DNA of 37,480 nucleotides from Flavobacteriales bacterium (GTDB lineage Bacteria; Bacteroidota; Bacteroidia; CAIKAF01): NCBI GenBank assembly GCA_022402535.1, contig JAKRSD010000004.1, positions 1 to 37,480 of the forward strand, read 5' to 3'. Shown piece by piece: positions 6,746 to 15,905 of this stretch (position 1 is its first letter; each line of letters starts with the position of its first letter). The notes under the pieces were generated by a model. It saw only the letters and a program-made list of their open reading frames with translations, ran no database searches and was not told where the DNA came from. The position numbers and the translations under genes were made by a program.

Positions 6746-9550
6746 TTACTGCTTTTTCTTGAAGGACCTGAAATTATAGGTAAAACTAAGCATGAAATAG
6801 CGGTTTAACACCACCGTTTCCACATCTTCCACATACACATCGGTTACATTCCGGATAATGCTGTTGTTCTGGTTTAAAATATCAAATGCCGTGAATTTAA
6901 CTTCAGCGGCATCATTCTTCAGAAATTTTTTAGCCAATCCCATATTCCACAGAAAAAAATTCTGGTTAAAACCGTCAGAAAGTCCCGTGTACAATTGGTG
7001 GGTCAGTTCGCCCGTGAGTACGATTCCTTTCCAAATATCCCAATAGAAACGGGCGTTTGAATTCTGGTTCACAAAACTCGAATTCAAATTTCGGCGAAGA
7101 GTATTGTTCACATATGTAACGGTGGTATTGGAACTGATGGTGAAATCTATTTTTTTGCTGATGTTACTGCTGAGCGTAATGCCAACATTTCCCGAAGGGG
7201 AATTCGAAAAATTCACCTGATTGTTCAACATACCTGGCGTTCGCACAAAATTGGCTCCTACCGTGAAATTCAGATTACTTTTCAGTTTTTTTACAGGGAG
7301 TCCGTAGGTTACCAATGCGCGCATATTCACGTATCCGTTCATGTTCACGGGACGGCTGAGCTGAGCGCCTTGGGGCAGAAAGATTTGAGACAACACGGTG
7401 GTATCATTCTCGGCAATCTGCGTGCTGTTGGCAATGTAGTTTTGTGTGGCCGTTACGCTGAAAAGCAAAAACAATACGCGGGATTTGGCGGTATTGGTGG
7501 AGTTATAGCGCACAAAAAACGAATGCGAATAATCCTGTTTTAAGTCGGAATTTCCGATAGAAAGCAATAACGGATTGCTGTTATTGAGTACCGACTGAAA
7601 ACGCTCTACGGAAGGTATATTGTTGCTTGCCCGGTAGCGGATGGTAAAGTTTTTCTGCGGACTGAAGGTGTAGCGGAACATGGCAAAAGGCAGCACATTA
7701 TGAAAATCCTTCACAAACGAATTCTGTCCCGGAAAAAAGTTTTGATTATTCAACTGAGCCCACTGATACGAAGCATTCAGGATGAACATAATTTTTTTAT
7801 TGTTGAAACGATACCCCAAACCACCCGATTCGGTATGGTAATAGGATTTAAAATTGTTGCTGAGCAGCGAATCCAGGCGGTTATATGTTTCGTCGGTTTC
7901 AGAAAATCCGAGTGTTTTTTTATCGGAAACACTTCTGCGAAAATTGCCCGAATAATTAAAATTCAAACTATGTCCTTTGCCCAAGGGTTCGGTATACACC
8001 CAGCGGGTTCCAAGCGAATAACCGTTGCCGTAAAGCGTAGCCAATTGGTCGAGGGAATCAGACAAAAGCACATCGGTAAAAAATTGATTTTGGGCATTGA
8101 GATTGCTGTTCCCCAAATTGGTGTTATAGCCGGTATTTATGCTGATTGATAACGTTCTTCCCGCTTTTTGAAAACGATGACGGTAGTTCAATTCATTCGA
8201 AAAATCCAGGGCAAATAAATCGGACGAAAAATCAGTGAGGGTATTATTCAGCAGGTTTTGTACCCGTTGGGTTTCGCCCGTAAAAAAACTGCTTCCTTTA
8301 TTTTTCTGGAGCGTAATACGGGGTGTTATGGTTAATACATTGAACGAATCGATTTCGTATTCCATTCTGAAATTCACCCGGTGATTCATATTGGCCGATA
8401 TATTTTCAGAGTTTTCACGATAAGTCTGTCCTGAATCATTATCGAGCAGGTAATTGCGGGTAATATTTTGCGAAGAACGGGTATTGGCCCAGTTAAAAAA
8501 ATAACTTCCTGTTACTTTAATCTTTTTGCCCCATTTGTCGGTATAATTGATACCTGCGGCCTGTGTGGTGGTAATTCCGTTTCGGGTATTTACCATAAAA
8601 TCAGACGTATTTCCACCCGATCCTCTTCCGCCGCCGCCGGGACCTCCCGATCTTCGGCCTCCGCCACCGCCCGAACTGCCGGCCGAAACGCCCAATAAAT
8701 CTTCTGTGGAGAAATTTTGTTGGTTTATATTATTGCTTTGCACCACTACGGTAATGCGTTTATCTCCATTAAAATAATTGAAATTGCCTGAAGCCGCATA
8801 CCGGTTTTCATAGCCATACCCGGCGGAAACGCGCCCAAAAATGCCATCGCGCATATCGGGCTTGGTTACAATGTTGATGGTTTTAAGCGTATTGCCGTCA
8901 TCTACGCCGCTAAACCGGGCCTGTTCACTCTGTTGGTCGAACACCTGGACTTTGTCTATGATTTCGGCAGGCAGCGTTTTTAATGCGGCATTCACATCAT
9001 TCCCAAAAAAGGGTTTACCGTCAATCAAAATTTGTTTTACGTCTTCGCCCTGGGCCTGCACTTTGCCGTTTTGTGTGGAAATACCGGGCATTTTGGTAAT
9101 CAGCTCTTCCGCATTCGCATCAGGATTGGTTTTGAAGGCCCCCGAATTAAACTGGGTGGTATCGCCCATCTGAATGGCCTGTGCCATCTGTCCTTCAATT
9201 TCCACGGATTTCAGGGTAGTGGCATCTTTTTCAAGCTTGATGGTACCCAATTGTATTCCCTGCACCGGAACATTCACTATCTCAGCATACGTTTTATATC
9301 CCAAATACGAAATTTGGATACGATAACTGCCTGTTTTGGCAACGGAAAATGAAAAATTTCCGTCAAAATCCGTGGCTATTCCCGTTACCGCAGAATCCTT
9401 TAGCGATGTAGCCGTAATATTGGCCACCGGCAAAGCATTCCCCGTTTCCGAATCGGTAATTTTTCCTTTAATGAGCAAGGCATTCTGCGCCATAATCGAC
9501 AAAGAACAATACCCCAAACCAATCATCAACAACAGTAAGCCTTTTCTCAT
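6746..9550 (-). CDS. TonB-dependent receptor-like outer-membrane beta-barrel protein
   Basis: About 934 residues. A signal peptide (MRKGLLLLMIGLGYCSL...MAQ) is followed by a carboxypeptidase-regulatory-like beta-sandwich (KGKITDSETGNALPVANI..., roughly 25-105). Next come a plug-like segment (ELITKMPGI, QILIDGKPFFGND, VQVFDQQSEQ) and a long outer-membrane barrel ending in an aromatic residue-rich strand. A Gly/Arg/Ser-rich insert of about 25 residues near position 300 is a low-complexity loop. The family (OMP_b-brl_3/CarboxypepD_reg receptors) imports ligands or acts as an outer-membrane scaffold; no SusD partner is present. The upstream TTG at 9562 and ATG at 9556 are alternative starts; 9550 gives the cleanest signal peptide. 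Proximity to copA hints at a metal link, unproven. Confidence 0.85.
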   Translation of the reverse strand: MRKGLLLLMIGLGYCSLSIMAQNALLIKGKITDSETGNALPVANITATSLKDSAVTGIATDFDGNFSFSVAKTGSYRIQISYLGYKTYAEIVNVPVQGIQLGTIKLEKDATTLKSVEIEGQMAQAIQMGDTTQFNSGAFKTNPDANAEELITKMPGISTQNGKVQAQGEDVKQILIDGKPFFGNDVNAALKTLPAEIIDKVQVFDQQSEQARFSGVDDGNTLKTINIVTKPDMRDGIFGRVSAGYGYENRYAASGNFNYFNGDKRITVVVQSNNINQQNFSTEDLLGVSAGSSGGGGGRRSGGPGGGGRGSGGNTSDFMVNTRNGITTTQAAGINYTDKWGKKIKVTGSYFFNWANTRSSQNITRNYLLDNDSGQTYRENSENISANMNHRVNFRMEYEIDSFNVLTITPRITLQKNKGSSFFTGETQRVQNLLNNTLTDFSSDLFALDFSNELNYRHRFQKAGRTLSISINTGYNTNLGNSNLNAQNQFFTDVLLSDSLDQLATLYGNGYSLGTRWVYTEPLGKGHSLNFNYSGNFRRSVSDKKTLGFSETDETYNRLDSLLSNNFKSYYHTESGGLGYRFNNKKIMFILNASYQWAQLNNQNFFPGQNSFVKDFHNVLPFAMFRYTFSPQKNFTIRYRASNNIPSVERFQSVLNNSNPLLLSIGNSDLKQDYSHSFFVRYNSTNTAKSRVLFLLFSVTATQNYIANSTQIAENDTTVLSQIFLPQGAQLSRPVNMNGYVNMRALVTYGLPVKKLKSNLNFTVGANFVRTPGMLNNQVNFSNSPSGNVGITLSSNISKKIDFTISSNTTVTYVNNTLRRNLNSSFVNQNSNARFYWDIWKGIVLTGELTHQLYTGLSDGFNQNFFLWNMGLAKKFLKNDAAEVKFTAFDILNQNNSIIRNVTDVYVEDVETVVLNRYFMLSFTYNFRSFKKKQ

Positions 9551-9613
9551 AAACATAAGCAATCAAACCGCGGCTGAACGACAATTATCATTCCACGGCA
9601 GCCCTTAAACGCA

Positions 9614-11458
9614 TTAAGGCTTAATAAATTTTTGGGTCTCCAAAATCTTTCCGTTTTGTTTGAGCGCTACAAAGTAGGTGCCGGCAGCCAGGCGTGACGC
9701 ATTAAACGTGAGTAAGTTTTTGCCCTGCTGACAGCTTTTTTCCAGAATCAGATCCACTTCCCTGCCCTGCAAATCGGTGAGTACAAAGGCAACCGGCCCT
9801 GCCTGCGGAAGGGTAAATTCCATATTGAGCCAAAACTCGGCAGGATTCGGAAAGAGTTTCAATATATGCTGCGCCGGAGTCTGCACTTCGAGCACGGGCG
9901 CATTGAAAGAACCCAGTCCGGCAGCATAATTTCCGTAACCGTTTGCTTTACCATAAATACCTTCTACCCAAACCACTCCCGGAACCGACCAAAGCCGCTG
10001 TGAACCGCTGTAATCGCCCCAGCGCTGCTCCTGCTGAGAAAGTCTGTCGATATGCGTTAACCCTTCTTTCACGGGAATGATGTCTGAATATTCGGAACCG
10101 TCGTAATACAAAGCCGAAAAGCCCGGGAAGCGGTTTGGTCCGCTATGGTTGAAGCTGATGATGGATGCTTTTCCGCCATTGCCGGGCTCGATGTAAGTAA
10201 TGTTGGGATAACCGAAATCCAAGGAATCCACACTGATGATATAGCCTTCCACAGTATAATTAGCCGATTGTACCCCCGTAATTTTTCCGTGGTAAACGCC
10301 TGCATTTCCGTTTACGGTATCCACCGTATTCGAAACAAACTGAATCTCATCACCCTCTACAAAAGCGCCCAAAACCCGCCCGTCGTTGGTGGCTAAGGTT
10401 TTGGTGGAACCTTTCTGACGGCCGGCTGGAGCCGCACCGTAAGGTACATCCGTAACGGCATGGGTAACTGAAAGAGAGCAGGCGGGAGTACCGATTTCAC
10501 CGTGAATTTTAAGCACAAAAATGCTGTCGTTCTGTATGGCAAAATTGCGGTTCGATAAAAAGATCTGTTCCGGACCCACAATTTCACTTCCCCCTTTTAC
10601 GGGGTGCAGGTTGCGGATGGGACGACCCACATAGTTAATATCGCTCCACAAGTTAAAAACCAATGAATCACCGTTGTAGCCCGAAGCCTTATTTACCTGA
10701 TAAATGATGGACTGTTTAAACCCTGTTTGCCAGCTGGAATTATATCGTAATTGATTTCCCGTGAGGAAAAACTCGTTTTCAGTGATGGATATGGCGGGGT
10801 AATCATACCAGGTGGAATCGTTAAACGGATTTCCCGAAAAACGGTACAAATTCCACAAACCCGAAGGGTCGGCCGTTTGGCTGAACGCCAGAATAAAATT
10901 GGAATATTGATTGATTCCGCTCAATACTACGGCAATAAAACGGTTGGCCGTAGGATCAAAAATAATCTTCGGGTCAAACCGGCCGCTGTTTATGCCCGTA
11001 AGCCCCACACCTGAAGTAAATGCTCCCAGACTTTTACTGGAAACCAAAGAACCCGAATCCGTTTTATAAATGTAAATGCTGGAGTTTATTACCGAAGCCA
11101 GGCGGTTGGAATCGGAAACCGCAAGGTAATTATCGGGCGGAATGCCACTGTTCAAATGCACATCAAAACCGTTGAGAATCTGCGGAACAGGTGCGCCCGA
11201 CTTGTCGTTTACTTTTCCGTTTTTGCGGGGGAACAACAACGCCGAAGCCTGTTTAATCTGCGCCAGTTTGGCTTTATCCGAATTTCCGTCGGGTATGGGA
11301 GCTTCGCTCGCTACCACGGTGGCCATATAATCATCGGGAGCTTCTTTGAGCAATACGGTGGCCGTTCTTTCCAATTTCAGGGTTTGATGTTGGGGCATCT
11401 GGGCCTGAGCACATAAAATACCTACAAAAAATGCACTTAGCGAAAAAATAGTTTTCAT
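9614..11458 (-). CDS. T9SS type A sorting-domain-containing secreted protein
   Basis: About 614 residues. The ATG at 11458 (MKTIFSLSAFFVG...AQAQ) gives a standard signal peptide and is preferred to an upstream in-frame TTG at 11467. The middle shows repeated beta-rich segments without a catalytic motif that I recognise; phrases such as NFILAFSQTADPSGLWNLYRF resemble adhesin or beta-propeller-like exported proteins. The C-terminus is a type IX sorting tail: LKLFPNPAEFWLNMEF, then LTDLQGREV, GTYFVALKQNG and a final QKFIKP. It is therefore exported through the outer membrane by T9SS and probably displayed at the surface. It precedes the TonB-receptor-like gene on the same strand with a gap of about 60 bases. 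Specific role unknown. Confidence 0.85.
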   Translation of the reverse strand: MKTIFSLSAFFVGILCAQAQMPQHQTLKLERTATVLLKEAPDDYMATVVASEAPIPDGNSDKAKLAQIKQASALLFPRKNGKVNDKSGAPVPQILNGFDVHLNSGIPPDNYLAVSDSNRLASVINSSIYIYKTDSGSLVSSKSLGAFTSGVGLTGINSGRFDPKIIFDPTANRFIAVVLSGINQYSNFILAFSQTADPSGLWNLYRFSGNPFNDSTWYDYPAISITENEFFLTGNQLRYNSSWQTGFKQSIIYQVNKASGYNGDSLVFNLWSDINYVGRPIRNLHPVKGGSEIVGPEQIFLSNRNFAIQNDSIFVLKIHGEIGTPACSLSVTHAVTDVPYGAAPAGRQKGSTKTLATNDGRVLGAFVEGDEIQFVSNTVDTVNGNAGVYHGKITGVQSANYTVEGYIISVDSLDFGYPNITYIEPGNGGKASIISFNHSGPNRFPGFSALYYDGSEYSDIIPVKEGLTHIDRLSQQEQRWGDYSGSQRLWSVPGVVWVEGIYGKANGYGNYAAGLGSFNAPVLEVQTPAQHILKLFPNPAEFWLNMEFTLPQAGPVAFVLTDLQGREVDLILEKSCQQGKNLLTFNASRLAAGTYFVALKQNGKILETQKFIKP

Positions 11459-11540
11459 TCTATACAAGTTACAAGTTTCAAAGTAATGAAAAAAAATACA
11501 ATGGCTATACTTATACTTGCAGCCTGCAACATATAAAACG

Positions 11541-12646
11541 ATGCCTACTCCCCTTAAAGAACTCTATTCGATTGAATTTTACGACCGTTTTACTTCCGTG
11601 GCCCAACAGGTGATTCCCGGTTTTGACAAAAAAGCCTTTACCCGGAAGATTTTTGATAAAGACTGGGAACAAAAAGAGCTGAAGGATCGCATGAAGCATA
11701 CTTCGCGCACCTTACACGTTTTTATGCCGGCTGATTTTGAATCGGGAGCCGAACTCATCCGTGAACTCATTACGGCACTGCGCCAAAACGGAATCACACG
11801 AAACAGCCTGGAGTACATGTTTTTGCCCGATTACATTGAGCATTATGGCATACGGGATTTTACCACCTCCATGAAAGCCATTGAATTTACCACATCCTAT
11901 ACCAGCTGCGAATTTGCCGTGCGGCCTTTTTTCATACAATATGGCGAAGCCATGATGCTGCAGATGCATACATGGAGCACCCACGCCGACGAACATGTGC
12001 GCAGATTATCTTCCGAAGGTTCAAGACCGCGGTTACCCTGGGCCATGAAAGTGCCCGCACTGATTGAAAATCCCGACCCCATTCTGCACCTGCTCGAAAA
12101 CCTGAAAACGGATTCCTCAGAATACGTAAGGCGCAGTGTAGCCAATAACCTGAATGATATTTCGAAAGATTATCCGCAGAAAGTGATTCACACAGCCCGG
12201 CAATGGAAAGGATTGGGTAAACCGACCGATGCACTGATTAAACACGGTTTTCGAACCCTGCTGAAAAAAGGACATCCCGAAGTGTTGGCATACTATGGCC
12301 TTCACACCGGTCATGCACTCCAGGTTACAAAAGTTGAATTAGAATCTTCAGAAGTGCAAATCGGCGGAAATCTTTCCTTTTCTTTTCAGGTGAAAACACC
12401 GACAAAAAAGAGCAAATCCTGCGCTTGGAATATGCCCTCGATTTTGTGCTAATGGGCGGAAAATCATCGCGTAAAGTGTTTAAAATCAGTGAAAGGATAC
12501 TGGCTCCCGGCGAACAGATTTTTATCCGCCGTAACCATAGTTTCCGACCCATCACTACCCGAAACTATTATCCGGGAAAACACACATTAAACATTATCCT
12601 GAACGGTCAGATAAAAAATTCGATTACTTTCATGCTTTCAGAATAA
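11541..12646 (+). CDS. AlkD/AlkC-like DNA alkylation repair protein, reading frame interrupted
   Basis: The first frame (11541-12452) encodes a HEAT-like helical protein: MPTPLKELYS start, PRLPWAMKVPALI, LLENLKTDSSEYVRRSVANNLNDI, HTARQW, ALIKHGFRTLLKKG. This matches the DNA alkylation repair enzyme family, glycosylases that remove alkylated bases. It then stops early. The -1 frame continues without a gap as EQILRLEYALDFV...FKISERILAPGEQ...YYPGKHTLNIILNGQ to 12646, which is the usual C-terminal Ig-like domain. The switch lies at the A6 run 12404-12409. Either one A was lost from the run, or a programmed -1 shift restores the frame. The ATG at 11541 follows a TATACTTG box at 11512-11519; an upstream in-frame TTG at 11517 is less likely. 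Confidence 0.82.
12404..12410 (+). other. A_AAA_AAG slippery heptamer at the frame break
   Basis: In the upstream frame the codons here read ACA AAA AAG. The last A of ACA plus AAA AAG gives the dnaX-type heptamer A_AAA_AAG in the correct register. A -1 slip continues directly into GAG CAA ATC and the C-terminal domain. A purine-rich AGGTGAAAA lies about 10-15 bases upstream. I see no strong stem just downstream. Without slippage, translation stops at 12450-12452. Confidence 0.6.
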
Positions 12647-12666
12647 TGTAGAAAAGCCTTTTTTCA

Positions 12667-13452
12667 ATGTTTATACTATTTGGTCACAGTAAATCACAAA
12701 TTCATTTCAAAAAAATAACGGAGGATATCGAGTGTCCCGTCTGCAAAAGCCATAACACGCTCTTTGTGTACTCATACGGAAGATATTTTCATGTGTTTTA
12801 CATTCCTTTTTTTCCGTTGAATAAATTCAACCAAATACAATGCTCACACTGCAAATACACATGCAATGAAAATGAACTCCCCTATTCCTTGCAAAATGCT
12901 GTGTACCGGAGTAATCTCCTCAATCCGCCTAAGCGGCCGATATGGCATGGCATAGGAGGGCTTTTGTCTGTTGGCTTTATTGTATTCCTTTTCGCCATTA
13001 CCATCATAGGGGCCGTCATAGGAATCCGGCAAGAACCCAAACCCGATGACAGCCGCAAAGAATTACTGAAAATCGATATCGAAAAAACCACCGAAAATCC
13101 GGAATATGAAACGGACTCTGTTTCCTTTTTTCTAAAATCCTGTGTGCATGAATCCGTAAGCGGAATGAAAACTGAAAAAATCCGCTATTATACCCGCTAC
13201 AATGGTGATAAAATATTGGTGCTGCTCAAAGTGAGCGATATGAAAAAAGTGGAAAAATCTACCCGCAAAGAATTGGTTTATGCCGTAGAAAATTGCCTCG
13301 ATTTTATTGTACCGGAAGATACAGAACGGTTTATCGGAGTGGATGGAAACTGGAATATGCTGATGGTGAAAACACCCACAGCATCTGAGCTTAAAGGGGA
13401 TTTTGCAGATGAGGAACTGCTTCTACCGTTTTATGATATAACACAACCCTAA
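12667..13452 (+). CDS. Zinc-ribbon membrane protein of unknown function
   Basis: A 261-residue protein. The N-terminus has two CxxC pairs (CPVCKSHN near 24 and CSHCKYTC near 59), a zinc-ribbon arrangement, separated by an aromatic-rich stretch. A single transmembrane helix follows (GIGGLLSVGFIVFLFAITII, about 96-117). The C-terminal 130 residues are soluble and charged with no motif I recognise. This layout fits a membrane-anchored zinc-ribbon protein with an outside or periplasmic tail. The gene begins 20 bases after the DNA repair gene, so co-transcription is likely. Function unknown. Confidence 0.65.
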   Translation: MFILFGHSKSQIHFKKITEDIECPVCKSHNTLFVYSYGRYFHVFYIPFFPLNKFNQIQCSHCKYTCNENELPYSLQNAVYRSNLLNPPKRPIWHGIGGLLSVGFIVFLFAITIIGAVIGIRQEPKPDDSRKELLKIDIEKTTENPEYETDSVSFFLKSCVHESVSGMKTEKIRYYTRYNGDKILVLLKVSDMKKVEKSTRKELVYAVENCLDFIVPEDTERFIGVDGNWNMLMVKTPTASELKGDFADEELLLPFYDITQP

Positions 13453-13480
13453 ATGGAATGAATTCCCCGCGCAATCTTGT

Positions 13481-13488
13481 TACCTTTG
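13481..13488 (+). promoter_or_regulatory. -7 box TACCTTTG before the ABC-F gene
   Basis: TACCTTTG matches TAnnTTTG and ends four bases before the ATG at 13493, so the transcript would be almost leaderless. Confidence 0.5.
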
Positions 13489-13492
13489 CCGC

Positions 13493-15364
13493 ATGAATTA
13501 CCTGCAGGCGGAAAATCTCTCCAAATCGTTCGGAGCCCGTTTAATCTTTGAAAATTTGTCGTTCGGACTGGAAAAAGGGCAAAAAACAGCCATAGTGGCA
13601 CCCAACGGAACCGGCAAAAGCACCCTGATGAAAATTTTAGCAGGATTGGACACCCCCGATTCGGGAAGAGTAACACTGAACAATGCCGCCCGGGTGGCTT
13701 ATCTGCCCCAGATGCCCGAACTGCCCGCCGGAAAAACCATCTGGCAGGCCGTATTCGAAACCGACAATGCCCAAATTTCCGCCATCAATGCCTATGATAA
13801 TGCGCTCAAAAATGACGATAAAAAAGCGTTGGAATCGGCCCTTTCGCGTATGGAAGAACTGGGTGCCTGGGACATGGAATACAAAATAAACGAGGTGTTG
13901 GGCCAGCTCAAAATCACCGATAAAAACGCCCTCACCGAAACCCTTTCGGGCGGACAGAAAAAACGGGTAGCGTTGGCGAAAATCCTGCTTTCAGAACCGG
14001 ATTTGCTCATCATGGATGAACCTACCAACCACTTGGATATCGACATGATTGAGTGGCTGGAAAAAGCCCTTTCGCCCGATCAGCTTACCCTGCTCATGGT
14101 AACGCACGACCGCTATTTTTTGGATGCCGTATGCGACACCATTATTGAAATAGATAATAACCGGATTTTCACCTACAAAGGCAATTTTCAATATTTTCTG
14201 GAGAAAAAAACCGAGCGGCACATGGCCGAACAAAGCGAACTGGAAAGCAATCTCAATATCCTGCGCCGCGAAACGGAATGGATTCGCAAAACGCCGCAGG
14301 CACGCACCGGAAAATCCAAATCGCGTATTGACGCCTACGGTTCGCTGAAGGAAAAGACTGCACAAAAACGTACTGACCGTAAAATTGAGATTGAACTGGA
14401 CATGCAACGCATGGGCAGTAAAATTGTGGAGTTCATCAAAGTGCACAAACAGTTCGGGGATAAAAACGTGCTCAACGGTTTTTCGTACTCGTTCACCAAA
14501 GGCGAAAAAATCGCCATAGCGGGGGCCAACGGCACGGGGAAAAGTACCTTTCTGAATCTGCTTACCGGCAAACTTCAGCCCGATTCGGGCAAAGTGATCA
14601 CGGGCGAAACCATACGCTTTGGCTATTACACCCAGGACGGTATTAAATTCAAACCCGGTGAACGGGTTATTGAACACATAAAAAACATTGCCGAATATGC
14701 CGATTACGGTAAAAGCGGAAAACTGACCGCTTCGCAACTGCTTACCAAATTTGATTTTCCGCCCGATAAACAATACACCCCTATTGAAAAACTGAGCGGT
14801 GGAGAACAACGTCGTCTGCACCTGCTTTCGCTGCTGATTTCGGCACCCAATTTTTTGATTTTGGACGAACCCACCAACGATTTGGACATTCTTACGCTCA
14901 GCAAACTCGAAGATTTTTTACTCGATTTTCCGGGCTGTCTGATTGTGGTGAGCCACGACCGTTACTTTATGGATAAAATTGCCGATCAGACGTTTGTGTT
15001 TGAAGGCAACGGAGAAGTGAAGGTACACATCGGCAATTATACCGATTATCGGGCCGAAAAAGCGGGCGAAGCCGCCGCACAAAAAACAAATAAAACGCCA
15101 CAACCTGTATTTGCCGAAAAAGCCACCGCTCCCAAAAAAGCAAAACAGGGTCTCACCTTCAAAGAAAAATACGAGTACGAACATATTGAAGCTGAAATAG
15201 CCGCTCTGGAAAATCGAAAAACAGAGCTGGAAAAAGAAATGGAAAGCCAACTGAGCAATCCCGAAAAACTGATTTCCATTACCGAAGAATTAGGCAAAAC
15301 CGTGAACCTGATTGACGAAAAAACGCTGCGCTGGATGGAATTGGAAGAAAAAGCCGGAGCTTGA
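13493..15364 (+). CDS. ABC-F family ATPase (Uup/EttA-like)
   Basis: A 623-residue soluble protein with two fused ATP-binding cassettes and no membrane helices. Cassette 1 has Walker A APNGTGKST (from about residue 36), signature LSGGQKKR and Walker B LLIMDEPTNHLD. Cassette 2 has Walker A GANGTGKST, signature LSGGEQRR and FLILDEPTNDLD. The linker between them is charged and helical (PtIM-like, about 235-310). The C-terminal 80 residues are a Glu/Lys coiled coil after an Ala/Pro/Lys-rich hinge, as in Uup. ABC-F proteins act on the ribosome E site or in DNA-structure handling rather than in transport. The start is fixed by the MNYLQAENLSKSFG beta-strand and the close -7 box. Confidence 0.9.
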   Translation: MNYLQAENLSKSFGARLIFENLSFGLEKGQKTAIVAPNGTGKSTLMKILAGLDTPDSGRVTLNNAARVAYLPQMPELPAGKTIWQAVFETDNAQISAINAYDNALKNDDKKALESALSRMEELGAWDMEYKINEVLGQLKITDKNALTETLSGGQKKRVALAKILLSEPDLLIMDEPTNHLDIDMIEWLEKALSPDQLTLLMVTHDRYFLDAVCDTIIEIDNNRIFTYKGNFQYFLEKKTERHMAEQSELESNLNILRRETEWIRKTPQARTGKSKSRIDAYGSLKEKTAQKRTDRKIEIELDMQRMGSKIVEFIKVHKQFGDKNVLNGFSYSFTKGEKIAIAGANGTGKSTFLNLLTGKLQPDSGKVITGETIRFGYYTQDGIKFKPGERVIEHIKNIAEYADYGKSGKLTASQLLTKFDFPPDKQYTPIEKLSGGEQRRLHLLSLLISAPNFLILDEPTNDLDILTLSKLEDFLLDFPGCLIVVSHDRYFMDKIADQTFVFEGNGEVKVHIGNYTDYRAEKAGEAAAQKTNKTPQPVFAEKATAPKKAKQGLTFKEKYEYEHIEAEIAALENRKTELEKEMESQLSNPEKLISITEELGKTVNLIDEKTLRWMELEEKAGA

Positions 15365-15503
15365 AAGCAGAGTGAGAGTGAGAATGAGAGTGAGAGCGGG
15401 ACAAAACAACATTTTACTTATTTGCTGACCCCGACAAATCAGAGTGAGCCCCGAAAGCTTTCGAGGGGAGAGCGAGAAATCATTTTTAAAAAACATCATA
15501 CAC

Positions 15504-15750
15504 GCTGACCCCGGAGGGGTTATAGATTTGTAGCGAGAGCAAGGGATCATCTTTAAAAAGTATCATACAGGCTAACCCCGGAGGGATTATAGATTTGTAG
15601 CGAGAGCGAGAAATCATTTTTAAAAAGCATCATACACGCTGACCCCGGAGGGATTATAGATTTGTAGCGAGAGCAAGGGATCATCTTTAAAAAGCATCAT
15701 ACACGCTGACCCCGGAGGGGTCAAATATTTGTAGCAAAGCGATTTAATAA
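15504..15750. repeat. 67-bp tandem repeat with CCCCGGAGGGG palindromes
   Basis: Units start with GCTGACCCCGG or GCTAACCCCGG at 15504, 15571, 15638 and 15705, exactly 67 bases apart. Each has a CCCCGGAGGG(G) palindrome, then TTATAGATTTGTAGCGAGAG and a TTTAAAAA-centred stretch. The last unit is partial, and degenerate copies extend left to about 15425. A final CCCCAGCGGGG palindrome lies at 15760-15770, and GAGTGA-type low-complexity sequence at 15370-15400 precedes the array. The whole interval 15365-15905 holds no gene that I can support. Confidence 0.9.
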
Positions 15751-15905
15751 AAAAAGCGACCCCAGCGGGGTCGAACAAACAACAGGAAATATTATTCGGT
15801 CCTCCCTTGCCTGTTTTCTAATCCTTCGATTTTAAAACATGCCATTATTTTTTCTACATTAATGGCTGTCGATTTTGACAAAAAATCGGTCATTATCCTG
15901 TTCAC

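Noticed and set aside
13991-14821. A 276-residue open frame on the minus strand
   Set aside because: It is antisense to the ABC-F gene over conserved ATPase motifs and has no own start signal or family pattern.
15504-15750. CRISPR-like array
   Set aside because: The 67-bp units are contiguous with no unique spacers and no cas genes are nearby.
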